The translations under genes were made by a program, and so were the position numbers. This document shows, piece after piece, positions 7,300-15,855 of a DNA stretch of 64,000 bases (position 1 is the first letter of the stretch; each line of letters opens with the position of its first letter). Source of the stretch: CAIKMD01 sp963740675 (GTDB lineage Bacteria; Pseudomonadota; Alphaproteobacteria; ATCC43930; CGMCC-115725); assembly GCA_963740675.1 (NCBI GenBank), contig CAVUFS010000005.1, positions 214,692 through 278,691 of the forward strand. Reading direction: 5' to 3'. The notes beneath the pieces are model-generated. The model saw nothing but the letters and a program-made list of their open reading frames with translations. It had not been told where the DNA came from and searched no databases.

Positions 7300-8787
7300 C
7301 TATGCGTGCTGCGTCGCCACCTGCGCCATCACAGCATCGAGGTTGAACGACGCTGGCTTCTGACGGGGCGGGAATTTGACGAAGTCTTCGACCTGTTGGG
7401 CGATCACGGCCTGCATCATATACAGCTGAGGCACGTGATCGACCATCCAGTCCAGATAGGTGTTCGAGTTGTATTCAGCCTTCTCGAACGGATCGCGCCG
7501 CATGCTCATGATATAGGGCAATCGAAGCTTCACGAACGGCTCGGCCCATTGTCTCATCGTATTCGCACGTTGAACCGCCAGATTGAACTTCCAATCGCCC
7601 ACCCGCACGGCAATGACTTCGCCGTCGTCGCTGAAGTAAACAATGGCGTTTCTCGGACTCTCTTTCACCGCGCCCGTCAGGTAGGGGACCTGGTTGTAGC
7701 CGTCGAGATGGACATGGAACGGCTTGCCGTCGACCGTGCAGCCCTCGAGAAGCTGCTTGGTGACATCGGAATTGCCGGCCGCCGCCAGCAGGGTCGGGAA
7801 CATGTCGATGTGCGAGACAATGCCGTTGAAAACCGAGTCCGGCTTGATCTTGCCGGGCCAACGTATGAAGCACGGCACGCGCCAGCCGCCTTCCCAGTTC
7901 GAGTCCTTTTGACCGCGGAAGGGCGTGGTCGCTCCATCCGGCCAGGTGTCGTTTTCCGGGCCGTTGTCGGTCGAGTACATGACGATCGTGTTGTCCGCGA
8001 TGCCGAGCTCGTCGAGCTTGTTAAGCATAATGCCGATTTGCTCGTCATGCACGACCATCCGGTCGCTGTAAGGATCCTGGCCGCTCTTGCCGATATTCTT
8101 TTCGGCAACGTGAGTCCGGAAATGCATGGCGGTCGAGTTGTACCAAAGGAAGAAAGGCTTATCCTCTTTGGCTTGCTTTTCCATCCATGCGATGGCGCGA
8201 TCGGTAATTTCCTCGTCGATCGTTTCCATGCGCTTCTTGGTCAGCGGGCCTGTATCCACGATCGTCTGCCCGCCTTTGCCATCCGCGACGCAATGCAGGA
8301 CGCCGCGAGGCCCGAACTTCTTCTTGAATTCGGGGTTCTTGGGATAGTCCGGCAGCTCCGGCTCTTCCTCGGCATTGAGGTGATAGAGATTGCCGAAGAA
8401 TTCGTCGAAGCCATGAACCGTCGGCAAAAATTCATCGCGGTCGCCGAGATGGTTCTTGCCGAACTGGCCGGTGGCATAGCCGAGCGGCTTGAGCATTTCC
8501 GCAATGGTAGGATCTTCCTTTTGCAGCCCAACCGTGGCGCCGGGCATGCCGACCTTTGTGAGACCGGTGCGGATCGGGTTTTGGCCGGTGATAAAACAAG
8601 CGCGGCCGGCGGTGCAGCTCTGCTGCGAGTAATAGTCGGTGAACATCGCGCCTTCTTTGGCGATACGATCGATATTGGGCGTTCGGTAGCCCATCATTCC
8701 GTGGCTGAAGTGGCTGATGTTCCAAATCCCGATGTCATCTCCCCAAAGGATGAGGATATTCGGCTGCTTCTTCGTCGCGTCTGCCAT
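7300..8787 (-). CDS. Arylsulfatase (formylglycine-dependent sulfatase)
   Basis: This 495-residue sulfatase starts at MADATKKQPNILILWGDDIG. The metal-binding Asp pair is D17/D18. The formylglycine signature is C58-T-A-G-R62, followed by ITGQNPIRTGL, which places it in the type I sulfatase family. Later metal-site and substrate motifs include KNHLGD, YSTDNGPEN and GWRVPCFIRWPGK. No signal peptide is seen, so it is probably cytosolic unless exported another way. The start is fixed by AGGAGG 6 bases upstream. No sulfatase-modifying enzyme (FGE or AtsB) is in the window. The substrate is not evident. Confidence 0.93.
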   Translation of the reverse strand: MADATKKQPNILILWGDDIGIWNISHFSHGMMGYRTPNIDRIAKEGAMFTDYYSQQSCTAGRACFITGQNPIRTGLTKVGMPGATVGLQKEDPTIAEMLKPLGYATGQFGKNHLGDRDEFLPTVHGFDEFFGNLYHLNAEEEPELPDYPKNPEFKKKFGPRGVLHCVADGKGGQTIVDTGPLTKKRMETIDEEITDRAIAWMEKQAKEDKPFFLWYNSTAMHFRTHVAEKNIGKSGQDPYSDRMVVHDEQIGIMLNKLDELGIADNTIVMYSTDNGPENDTWPDGATTPFRGQKDSNWEGGWRVPCFIRWPGKIKPDSVFNGIVSHIDMFPTLLAAAGNSDVTKQLLEGCTVDGKPFHVHLDGYNQVPYLTGAVKESPRNAIVYFSDDGEVIAVRVGDWKFNLAVQRANTMRQWAEPFVKLRLPYIMSMRRDPFEKAEYNSNTYLDWMVDHVPQLYMMQAVIAQQVEDFVKFPPRQKPASFNLDAVMAQVATQHA

Positions 8788-9042
8788 TAACCGCCTCCTG
8801 AGTTGGGTCGTTGCCGGTGGGATTGGGCGCGCGAACATGCGGCTCCGTTCCTCGGGCTTTCACCGCGCCGGATTGATTTGCTCAATGTCCTCGGAACCCC
8901 ACCCAGCGACAATCAGGTGAAGTCTGTAGATTTTTCGATTGAGGGGACCATGCCGGGTGATCGCGTGTGAATCGCAAGAGCCGCTAAGCTCGCGTCTCAG
9001 GTCAGTCGAAATTTCCGCGCGCGTTCAGACGCGCGCCCTCGT

Positions 9043-9534
9043 TCATTTCGGCGCGCGCATCCGCCATCGTGCAATGCGCGCGACCGGACCACGGAGCAAG
9101 AGGTAAGGAATAAAGCCGAGCAAGAGTGCGACAAAGACCGCCTCACCGGGGTAAAAGGTCTTCAGCACGATAATCTGATAAATCACGTCCATGACGAGGC
9201 CCAGGAGAATGACCCGGGCGGTGGTGATCAGCCCCTCGCGCAGCCGGCCTCCGCGCTCGCCGCGACTGGCAAGTATCGTCCAGAAATAGGGGGAACGGCC
9301 GAGCTTCGCGTCTTTAAGGCCGTCGACCAACGCCACTATCGCCACCATGACCGGCTGAAGAATGAAACGGAAGCGCAGCGGCCCATCGGGACGCTCGATC
9401 AAGTCGGTCCATATGCGCTGCCGCACCTCGGACGAGAATCCATACCAAATCGCGCCCGCCACGATGAAGCAGAGCATCAGCACGACAACGAGTTGGACCA
9501 GGAAAATTTGGCTTCTCGATGGGGTCTGGTTCAT
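9043..9534 (-). CDS. Inner-membrane protein, unknown function
   Basis: This 163-residue protein starts at MNQTPSRSQIFLVQLVVVLM. Transmembrane helices are apparent at about residues 8-30, 53-70, 105-125 and 130-150. The soluble part contains LKDAKLGRSPYFWTIL and RVILLGLVMDVIYQ. The start at 9534 is preferred over an upstream in-frame codon because of GAAGAAGGGC just before it. No family was recognised. The 255 bases between it and the arylsulfatase hold nothing I can identify. Confidence 0.7.
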   Translation of the reverse strand: MNQTPSRSQIFLVQLVVVLMLCFIVAGAIWYGFSSEVRQRIWTDLIERPDGPLRFRFILQPVMVAIVALVDGLKDAKLGRSPYFWTILASRGERGGRLREGLITTARVILLGLVMDVIYQIIVLKTFYPGEAVFVALLLGFIPYLLLRGPVARIARWRMRAPK

Positions 9535-9826
9535 CGCAACGCCCTTCTTCGGCGTGATGCCTCGAAAACGCACGATTTGCGGACGAGATCGATTTCCCCA
9601 CGGCGCGCCGCCGTGATGCTCGCCCGGTCAGTGTGACAAATTCGGGCAGACGGATCGCGGGATAAATCGGATAAAACCCTGAAAACGCGCCCCATCATGC
9701 TCTACTGATACTGTCCCTACCGAAAATGGAAGGCGGCGAGCGTGCTTTGACCGCTTCAAACGCGGCCCAAGAGCGAATGATGGCGTATTCATGGCACACA
9801 CCTCCCGTCCTGCCACGCTTGCCCAT

Positions 9827-9854
9827 ATCGCTATATTTATTAATATATAACGAT
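9827..9854. promoter_or_regulatory. ModE operator (near-consensus)
   Basis: The left half ATCGCTATATT (9827-9837), a six-base spacer and the right half TATATAACGAT (9844-9854) reproduce the published E. coli ModE consensus almost base for base. It lies 56 bases upstream of the CoxG-like gene and is the only recognisable element in the 375-base gap 9535-9909. ModE bound to molybdate normally represses, but can activate genes of molybdoenzymes. Confidence 0.85.
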
Positions 9855-9909
9855 CAAGCGGCGCCGGGCGGCGCCAAGGATTTTTTGGCGGAATAAGGAT
9901 CTCTCTTCC

Positions 9910-10593
9910 ATGGATATGTCTGGTGAATATCGCATCGCCGCGATGCGCGATAAGGTTTGGCAGGCGCTCAATGATCCGGCGATCTTGAAACAGTGCATTC
10001 CCGGCCGTGAATCGCTCGAGAAGCTTTCCGACACCGAGATGAACGGCAAGGTCACGGCGAAGGTCGGGCCGGTCACCGCGCGCTTCGGCGGAAAGGTCAC
10101 GCTGTCCGATCTCGATCCGCCGAACAGCTATCGGATCTCCGGTGAAGGCACCGGCGGACCGGCGGGCTTCGCCAAAGGCGGCGCCACGGTAACCCTGCGC
10201 GACGACAACGGCGCGACGGTCCTGAGCTATAAGGTCGACGCGAATGTCGGCGGCAAGCTGGCGCAGATCGGCTCGCGCCTCATCGACAGCACCGCACGCA
10301 AGATGGCCGACGATTTCTTCGCGCGTTTCGCCGCGATCGTCGGCGCTCCTGCTGCCGAGACGCCGCAAGCAGCGCCCGCCCCTGCCGCCGTAGCGCCTCC
10401 TCCTGTTGCCGAACCGGCGCCCGCGAACGAGCCCCCTGCTGCAGCGCCTGCGCCGCAGCCCGCGCTGGTCGTCGAGCGCAGAGTTGCTGCCAGCACCGCG
10501 GCCGTGGCCGCAGCACCCGCGACGCTGTCCTATTGGCTCTGGGGCGCGGTCGCGATCGTCATCCTCGCCGCGATCTATCTCGTGGTACGCTAG
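9910..10593 (+). CDS. coxG: CoxG-like SRPBCC protein with a C-terminal membrane anchor
   Basis: This 227-residue protein begins MDMSGEYRIAAMRDKVWQAL with NDPAILKQCIPGRESLEKLS, the CoxG subfamily of the SRPBCC fold (about residues 1-145). GEGTGGPAGFAKGGATVTL and YKVDANVGGKLAQIGSRLI complete the domain. A Pro/Ala linker follows (145-195), and a single helix (207-226) ends in RYL-type residues at the C-terminus. CoxG assists maturation or membrane attachment of molybdenum CO dehydrogenase and related Mo-hydroxylases. No coxL, coxM or coxS is nearby. The upstream ModE box fits a molybdenum role. It converges with msrA. Confidence 0.85.
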   Translation: MDMSGEYRIAAMRDKVWQALNDPAILKQCIPGRESLEKLSDTEMNGKVTAKVGPVTARFGGKVTLSDLDPPNSYRISGEGTGGPAGFAKGGATVTLRDDNGATVLSYKVDANVGGKLAQIGSRLIDSTARKMADDFFARFAAIVGAPAAETPQAAPAPAAVAPPPVAEPAPANEPPAAAPAPQPALVVERRVAASTAAVAAAPATLSYWLWGAVAIVILAAIYLVVR

Positions 10594-10602
10594 GCGGCGC
10601 GC

Positions 10603-11283
10603 CTATTTCGAGGCGAAGACCAGGACTGGGTCGGCGCGATAGAGATCGGGAAACGACGCTTTCAGATCGGCGATCTTGGGCAGATCAAACATGACGATGT
10701 AGGGGTAGCTCGGGTGCCGGGTGAGGAAATCCTGGTGATAATCCTCGGCCGCATAGAATGTCTTTCCCGGCTCGATCGTCGTCGCGATCTTTTCCTTGTA
10801 GGCATGCGCTTCATCGAGCTGCGCGATATAGGCCTTGGCGACTTTCGCCTGCTCGTCGCTCGTCGGGAAAATCGTCGAGCGATATTGCGTGCCGGTGTCG
10901 GGGCCCTGGCGGTTGATCTCGGTCGGGTCATGCGCGACCGAGAAATAGATCTGCAGGACGCGACCATAGGAGATGCGATGCGGATCGAAGGTGATCTGCA
11001 CGGATTCGGCGTGGCCGGTCTTTCCGCCGCTCACCGTCTCGTATTCGGCGGTGTCCTTCTGGCCGCCGGCATAGCCCGAGACCGCTTTGATCACACCATC
11101 GACATGCTGGAAGACGCCCTGCACGCCCCAGAAACAACCGCCGGCGACAACCGCGACTTCGGTCGTCGCCTGACCCGCCGCCTCATCCTGCACCGGCGCC
11201 GGCACGACGCGCGCCTCAGCAGCCAGCGGCAGCGCCAGAAGCGCGAGCAACGCCAGCGCGCCGGTTAAATGCTTTTTCATCAT
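10603..11283 (-). CDS. msrA: Peptide methionine-S-sulfoxide reductase MsrA, exported
   Basis: This protein has about 226 residues. The start MMKKHLTGALALLALLALPL and AAEARV is a signal peptide, so the enzyme should be periplasmic. The catalytic motif is GGCFWGVQGVFQ, with the Cys nucleophile. The other MsrA blocks are GYAGG, YETVSGGKTGHAESVQITFD and QYRSTIF. It reduces methionine-S-sulfoxide in proteins and repairs oxidative damage. The start pair ATGATG at 11283 follows GGAG by 5 bases. It converges on the coxG gene 9 bases away. No MsrB is attached. Confidence 0.95.
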   Translation of the reverse strand: MMKKHLTGALALLALLALPLAAEARVVPAPVQDEAAGQATTEVAVVAGGCFWGVQGVFQHVDGVIKAVSGYAGGQKDTAEYETVSGGKTGHAESVQITFDPHRISYGRVLQIYFSVAHDPTEINRQGPDTGTQYRSTIFPTSDEQAKVAKAYIAQLDEAHAYKEKIATTIEPGKTFYAAEDYHQDFLTRHPSYPYIVMFDLPKIADLKASFPDLYRADPVLVFASK

Positions 11284-11369
11284 CGTCTCCATCCTCGCGG
11301 CAACACGTTCATGCGCGCGATGTTAGCTCATATAGGTATCCGCACCGAAATCGCGAAACCGTGAGCCGG

Positions 11370-11822
11370 TCAGGTCGCGTCGTGCCGCCCGCGTTCGGGT
11401 TTCACATCGATCAACGGCGTGCCGTCGAGGCAATCGAGGCCGCGTACTTCGACGATATTGTCGCGCACCGCCACGAGCTCGACGATCGATGAGGCGATCG
11501 GATTGGGCCGCACCGGCGAGCGCAGCGCAAAAGTGCCGGCGAACGTGCCGAGACGCGGCGCTTGCAGCACGAGATCGCGCCGCGCCTGATGCATCCAGTA
11601 GAGCACCTGCAGGCGGCGATGCTGCTCGAGCCCGGTCAGTGCGACACGCCAGCGTTCGTCGATCGCCAGCGAGCAGACCGGACCATCGACACTGCCACGC
11701 TTCGGGCAATCGGCGCGCGAGCGCCACGGCGTGCGGATCACGCCGATGAAATAAACGCCCGCATCCGGCGCCGCCGGCAGCGTGCCGGCGATTTCGCCGG
11801 CACGCATGTCGCTATCGGCCAT
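11370..11822 (-). CDS. TrmO/TsaA family tRNA methyltransferase
   Basis: This 150-residue protein has the TsaA/TrmO beta-barrel. Family features are GVIRTPWRSRADCPKRG at the start, LQVLYWMHQARRDLVLQ, TFALRSPVRPNPIASSIVEL and LDCLDGTPLIDVKP. TrmO uses SAM to N6-methylate t6A37 in tRNA-Thr. The protein is slightly shorter than E. coli TrmO because it lacks the C-terminal extension, so its exact activity is inferred. The start at 11822 (MADSDMRAGE) is chosen because the upstream sequence is Arg-rich noise. It is 22 bases downstream of the cytochrome-like gene. Confidence 0.85.
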   Translation of the reverse strand: MADSDMRAGEIAGTLPAAPDAGVYFIGVIRTPWRSRADCPKRGSVDGPVCSLAIDERWRVALTGLEQHRRLQVLYWMHQARRDLVLQAPRLGTFAGTFALRSPVRPNPIASSIVELVAVRDNIVEVRGLDCLDGTPLIDVKPERGRHDAT

Positions 11823-11844
11823 CGGACGCCATCGATCCGTCCCC

Positions 11845-14074
11845 TCAATCCGCGAGGGGATTGGGGCGGATCTGGAAGTGGAAGGCCAGCGGCTTGCTGC
11901 CCTTGCCACCCTCATGCATCCAAGGCGTGCGATCGCCGCTCGTTGTCCAGACGCCGCGCGCCTTCCAGCCGCCATTCGGATCGTCGATGCGGCCGTCGAG
12001 CCCCTTGGTATAGAAGCTCATCGGATAAGGCACGCGCATCACCACCCATTTGCCGTTGACCAGCGCAAGCAACGCGTCGTTCTCGTTGCCGGTCGAGATC
12101 GGCACGTCCTTGCCGAGGCCGAGCGTGTCGTGCTGATCGACCCAGGTGTAGTAGCTCGCCTCGGCGCTGTTCTTGCCGATGCCGGCAAAGCCCGGACCCG
12201 GATACTGATAGAAACTCCAGCCTTCGGGACAGGCGTTACCGGCCGCGGCGGTCGGGCCGTTGAGCGGGCCTTTGCACTTGCTGCGATCGAACTCGCCGAG
12301 ATGGCCCGAGCCGAGCGACACCCAGACGTCGCCTTTGCTGTCGATATCGGCGCCGCGCGGACCGAAGCCCGGCATCGGAATGGCATAGAACTCCGACATC
12401 GCGGTATGCGTCGGATCATCGCCCGGCGCGACGCGCACGATGCCGCCGGTACCGCCGAAGATGCCGACCGACGCCCAGACCGAGCCGTCGACCGGGTTTG
12501 GCATGATCGCGTAGCTGCCGCCGGGCAGGCGCCGATCCTTCGTCGGATCGATCGGTTGCGTGGGATCGACCCAGGCGTCGCGCTTGCCGTTGGCGTTGGC
12601 GTCCGTCACCAGCGGCGTCCAGCCTTGCGCGATCTGCGCCGCCTTGCCGGCATCGCCGGTCTCGGCCAGCGCGTCGTCGAACTTCTTCACATTGAGCCAG
12701 CCGATCACCGGCCCGCCGCCGCTCGCCCAAAGCGTGTCGTCCTTGTCGAAGCCGAATTGCAGATGCTGCGTGCCGAAGCAGGTATCGATAAAGGTGAATT
12801 TCATCGTCTTCGGATCGAGCATACCGAGCTGGCGCTCGTTCTCTTTGAGCGGAAACACCTTCGCCGATTTCGAGATCGGAGCCCTCCTTGCAGAAAGCCG
12901 GGTCTTCCTTGCCGCGCACCGAGACGGTCAGCCACAGCCGGCCCTTCTCGTCGAACATGGAATTGTGATTGTTCACATAGTTCGACCAGATCTTCTGATC
13001 GCCCCAATAGGCCGAGGGCTGCATGATCTTCGCATCGGCCGCGCGGCCCGCGCCGAGACTCTCGGGCATATCGGCATCGCGATGCGGCGCCTTGAAGACG
13101 CTGACGGTATTGGTCTTGGGATCGAGGACCGGCAGGTCGTCGGTCGAATATTCGGTCGAGCCGAAGAGCGGGCCGTAACCATTGACCGTGGGGTTGCGCT
13201 TATCGGTCGAGATCAGATCGTGGAGATAGGTGCTGGGGCTGCCCCATTCCCATTCGGTGATGACGACATTGCGCTCCACGCCTTGCGGCCGTGGCGGCGT
13301 CGCTTTCGGCAACTCGCCCTTGGCGATGCGCGTCGTCCAATCGGCGAAATAATGCAGCGCGACACCGCCGGTCGGGCCGACCGCGCCGACCATCAGGGAG
13401 CCGGCCTGGCCGGATTGGATGCGGCGAATCCAGGCCTGCTCCGGATCGAGATCGGCGAAGGCCGCGGGGATCGTGCGCGTCGCCTGCATGCCGAGCTGGT
13501 GACAGCCGACGCAACCGCGATTCTTGATGTTGGTGAGGTAATCCTGCTGCGTCTCTTTCGCCGGCAGCGCGCTCTTGCCGCCGAACTGATCGGCGCCCGG
13601 GATCTGCAGCAACGAGAACCAGTAGATCGCCGGATAATATTGCGCAGCAACGGCGGCGCTGGGCGCCGGCACCGCGTTGAGATCGAGATGTTGCCCCGGC
13701 ACGCCATGCACCTTCGGCGAATCGACAAGCCCGTAGCCACGCACCCAGACGCTGTAATCGGCCTTCGGCAAATCGGGCAGCACGTAGCGGCCCTTATCGT
13801 CGGTGACGACGATTTTCGCGAATTTCGTCGGGAGCTCGGTCGTCTCGGCGATCACCCAGACGCCGGCCTCGGGTCCATGCGGGCTGGTCACCGTACCGCT
13901 GATGACTTGCGGGGTGAGCGGTAGCGTGTTCGGCGTGGCTGCCGCTTTGCTTGGCGTTGCCGCCGCGATTTGCAGCGGCCGCGAATCGCCGTTGTCGCCC
14001 GCCGCGGCATCGCGCGCGGAGAGCCCCAACAACGCGAGACTGGCAACGCTTAGATAGAGTGCATGCTTCAACAC
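11845..14074 (-). CDS. Secreted cytochrome-c-like protein with carboxypeptidase-regulatory domain (one frameshift)
   Basis: The reconstructed product has about 742 residues, from the GTG at 14074 (GGGAGGGG 9 bases upstream) to 11845. A signal peptide (LSVASLALLGLS, ARDAAAG) is followed by a carboxypeptidase-regulatory-like beta domain at about 55-120 (VISGTVTSPHGPEAGVWVIA, KGRYVLPDLPKADYSVWVRG). One heme-binding motif, CVGCH, lies near residue 185. The rest is a propeller-like region rich in GxxxxDSKGDVWVSLGSGH repeats. The first frame fails near 12870 after FCKEGSD, and the other resumes with KSAKVFPLKENERQLG. It is probably a periplasmic redox protein, but no partner gene is adjacent. Confidence 0.75.
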
Positions 14075-14135
14075 GATGGCGCCCCTCCCGAAAATGCTTC
14101 TTTGGTAACGTATTCACGGACGTTAATGCGACACT

Positions 14136-14154
14136 GTCAAGCGAAGCGCTTGAC
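14136..14154. promoter_or_regulatory. Short palindrome in a divergent promoter region
   Basis: GTCAAGCG and CGCTTGAC flank a three-base centre. It lies between the divergent genes at 14074 (minus) and 14208 (plus), where an operator would be expected. No regulator family is indicated. Confidence 0.35.
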
Positions 14155-14207
14155 GCCCGTCTGGCTTTGCAGGAAGTCTTAACAAATCAGAAGAGCGGGA
14201 GGCCAGA

Positions 14208-14624
14208 ATGGCCACAGTTGCGTTGCGTCGTGTCATTTCCTCTATTGCGCCGTCGGTGCTGGCGGCGCTGGTGATGTTGAGCCCGGGCGCGCCCCATTCA
14301 CCCAATGGGCACTCACCTTATGTGATCAAGACCGGCACCGATGTATTCGGCAGCGGCACGGGTGGGCTCGGCTCGCACGGGACCAGCATGTATTCCTCGG
14401 GCTACGACAGATCCGGCTGGGGCATCAGCACGATGAAGCCGCTGACGCCGCCGGCGCCTGAACCGGCGCGTTCCGTCGTCCCATCGCGCGGCAATTTCGG
14501 ACCGCTGCCCGGCAGCGACTATCTCGGCGCCAATGGCTATGGCGGCCCGCTCGGCGCCGGCGTCGGCAGCGGCAATCTTGGCGGCTCGCTTCAGCCTCTC
14601 GGCAGCACCGACTACAGCCGCTGA
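14208..14624 (+). CDS. Small exported Gly/Ser-rich protein
   Basis: This 138-residue protein has an N-terminal hydrophobic segment (ISSIAPSVLAALVMLSPG) that may be a signal peptide. The rest is low-complexity, rich in Gly, Ser, Pro and Tyr (GSGTGGLGSHGTSMYSSGY, YGGPLGAGVGSGNLGG). There is no enzyme motif. GGGAGG 7 bases before the ATG supports the start. It looks like a surface or periplasmic structural protein. It is followed by a palindromic repeat. Confidence 0.65.
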   Translation: MATVALRRVISSIAPSVLAALVMLSPGAPHSPNGHSPYVIKTGTDVFGSGTGGLGSHGTSMYSSGYDRSGWGISTMKPLTPPAPEPARSVVPSRGNFGPLPGSDYLGANGYGGPLGAGVGSGNLGGSLQPLGSTDYSR

Positions 14625-14650
14625 AAGCTGTTAGCCGTAGGCTCTCATTA

Positions 14651-14762
14651 GCGTCATTGCGAGGAACGTAGCGACGAGGCAAATCCAGAGGCCGCTTATG
14701 TTGAAATGCTTGGATTGCTTCGCCCTCATCCCGAGCTTGTCGAGGGACGCTCGCAATGACGC
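14651..14762. repeat. Dispersed palindromic repeat of the GTCATTGCGAG type
   Basis: The outer arms GCGTCATTGCGAG (14651-14663) and CTCGCAATGACGC (14750-14762) are perfect reverse complements. Inner arms (AATCCA and TGGATT) continue the hairpin. GTCATTGCGAG...GGATTGCTTCG repeats are common intergenic elements in many proteobacteria. It lies between two plus-strand genes. Confidence 0.75.
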
Positions 14763-14820
14763 GTCAAAATGATCGGCCCACTAGCTGAAAGCTGATCGCT
14801 TCTGGCCTATCATACCGCTT

Positions 14821-15279
14821 ATGCGATCACTGACGCGCAGCACCCTGCGCTTTCTCACCTGGCTCGCGGTGCTGTGGACGATCTATGCCGAGCAGAATCA
14901 TTTGCTGCTCTATGTCGGCGATCCCGAGATCGCGTTCGGAATCGCCGAATATATCGATCTCGCCGTCACCGCGATTCTACTCGTCTACGCGATCTACGAG
15001 GTCTTTCACTTCGTCCGCGCGACCGGCGCTATCGATCGCTATGCGGCGGCGCATCCCGCCATCGATGCGTTGGTGCTGGTGATATTGCTCGCGCTGGGGT
15101 GGGGCATTTATCGCGACGTTACCCATTTCCGGCATCTCTTCGTCGGCGCGGATATCGGTCTGCGGCTCGGCGGTGATTTCGACGAGTTCGCCGCCGCCTT
15201 CCTGGCGCTTGGCGCGATCAAGACCGGCTATCACGGGATGCGCGCCCTGAACGCCCTCGCCCATCTGACGCGCGGCTGA
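14821..15279 (+). CDS. Four-helix membrane protein, unknown function
   Basis: This protein has 152 residues. Transmembrane helices lie at about residues 10-25, 40-63, 80-100 and 118-138 (FLTWLAVLWTIYAEQNHLLL, IDLAVTAILLVYAIYEVF, IDALVLVILLALGWGIYRDV). There is no signature beyond membrane topology and no good ribosome site, so the start at 14821 is by ORF extent. Unknown family. Confidence 0.6.
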   Translation: MRSLTRSTLRFLTWLAVLWTIYAEQNHLLLYVGDPEIAFGIAEYIDLAVTAILLVYAIYEVFHFVRATGAIDRYAAAHPAIDALVLVILLALGWGIYRDVTHFRHLFVGADIGLRLGGDFDEFAAAFLALGAIKTGYHGMRALNALAHLTRG

Positions 15280-15298
15280 GAGAATCGGCTTATTCGAA

Positions 15299-15808
15299 TC
15301 AGCCGGCGCGGCGATGACGCGCGCGGGTTCGGGCCGCTTTGCGCGCTGCCGCCGAGCGGCCGGCTGCGCCTTTGGTGCGCACCCCTTTGCGGGCAGCTGC
15401 CGAGCGCGAAGCAGCGCTGCGGCGCGACGCCGCCCGCCGCGCCTGCGCCGACAGCGCACGCGGTGAGGCCGCACTGCGCGGCTCGTGCTTCAGCACATTG
15501 CTGACCGCGCGCGACACGCGTGGCCGCCGCTTCGGATGGCGCCGTCCCTGGCCAACCTCATAGTCATATTCGGCGCTGCGGCGCGTGCTCGCTTTGGTGC
15601 GTCCCTTCTTCGGTGGCTGCAGCTTGACGCCGGCGCGGCGCGCCTCCGACAGACCGATGGCGATCGCCTGGCGCGACGAGCGCGCGCCATGCACGCCATG
15701 ACGAATCTTGTCGATCTGCTCGCGAATGAATTCGCCGGCCTGCGTCGAGGCCGACTTGCCTTGCCGCTTGTCGCGCCGCGCGCGCTTGATGGTGGATTTC
15801 AAGGGCAT
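15299..15808 (-). CDS. DUF6496-like, Arg/Lys/Ala-rich basic protein
   Basis: This protein has 169 residues, starting at MPLKSTIKRARRDKRQGKS. The N-terminal 65 residues (GEFIREQIDKIRHGVHGARS, SRQAIAIGLSEARRAGVKL) match the DUF6496 pattern. The remaining 100 residues are a repetitive basic tail of RSAAARK- and RRAAS-like units, resembling histone H1-type tails. It probably binds nucleic acid. GGAG before the ATG at 15808 fixes the start. It lies downstream of the LuxR-type regulator gene on the same strand. Confidence 0.75.
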   Translation of the reverse strand: MPLKSTIKRARRDKRQGKSASTQAGEFIREQIDKIRHGVHGARSSRQAIAIGLSEARRAGVKLQPPKKGRTKASTRRSAEYDYEVGQGRRHPKRRPRVSRAVSNVLKHEPRSAASPRALSAQARRAASRRSAASRSAAARKGVRTKGAAGRSAAARKAARTRARHRRAG

Positions 15809-15855
15809 GATCGCATCTCCTTCGATGAGATCAACGTCGCGGGCGCACGATCGTT

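Noticed and set aside
6892..8790. 632-codon open frame on the plus strand over the arylsulfatase and methyltransferase genes
   Set aside because: It is the antisense of two genes with clear catalytic motifs. Its product is Arg/His/Val-rich with no domain, as expected from high-GC third positions.
12560..13924. 454-codon plus-strand frame opposite the cytochrome-like gene
   Set aside because: Mirror of a gene with signal peptide, CxxCH and repeat blades. No own ribosome site or domain.
14651..14762. CRISPR or attachment site
   Set aside because: Only one inverted-repeat unit exists, with no direct repeat array. It matches a common intergenic repeat family.
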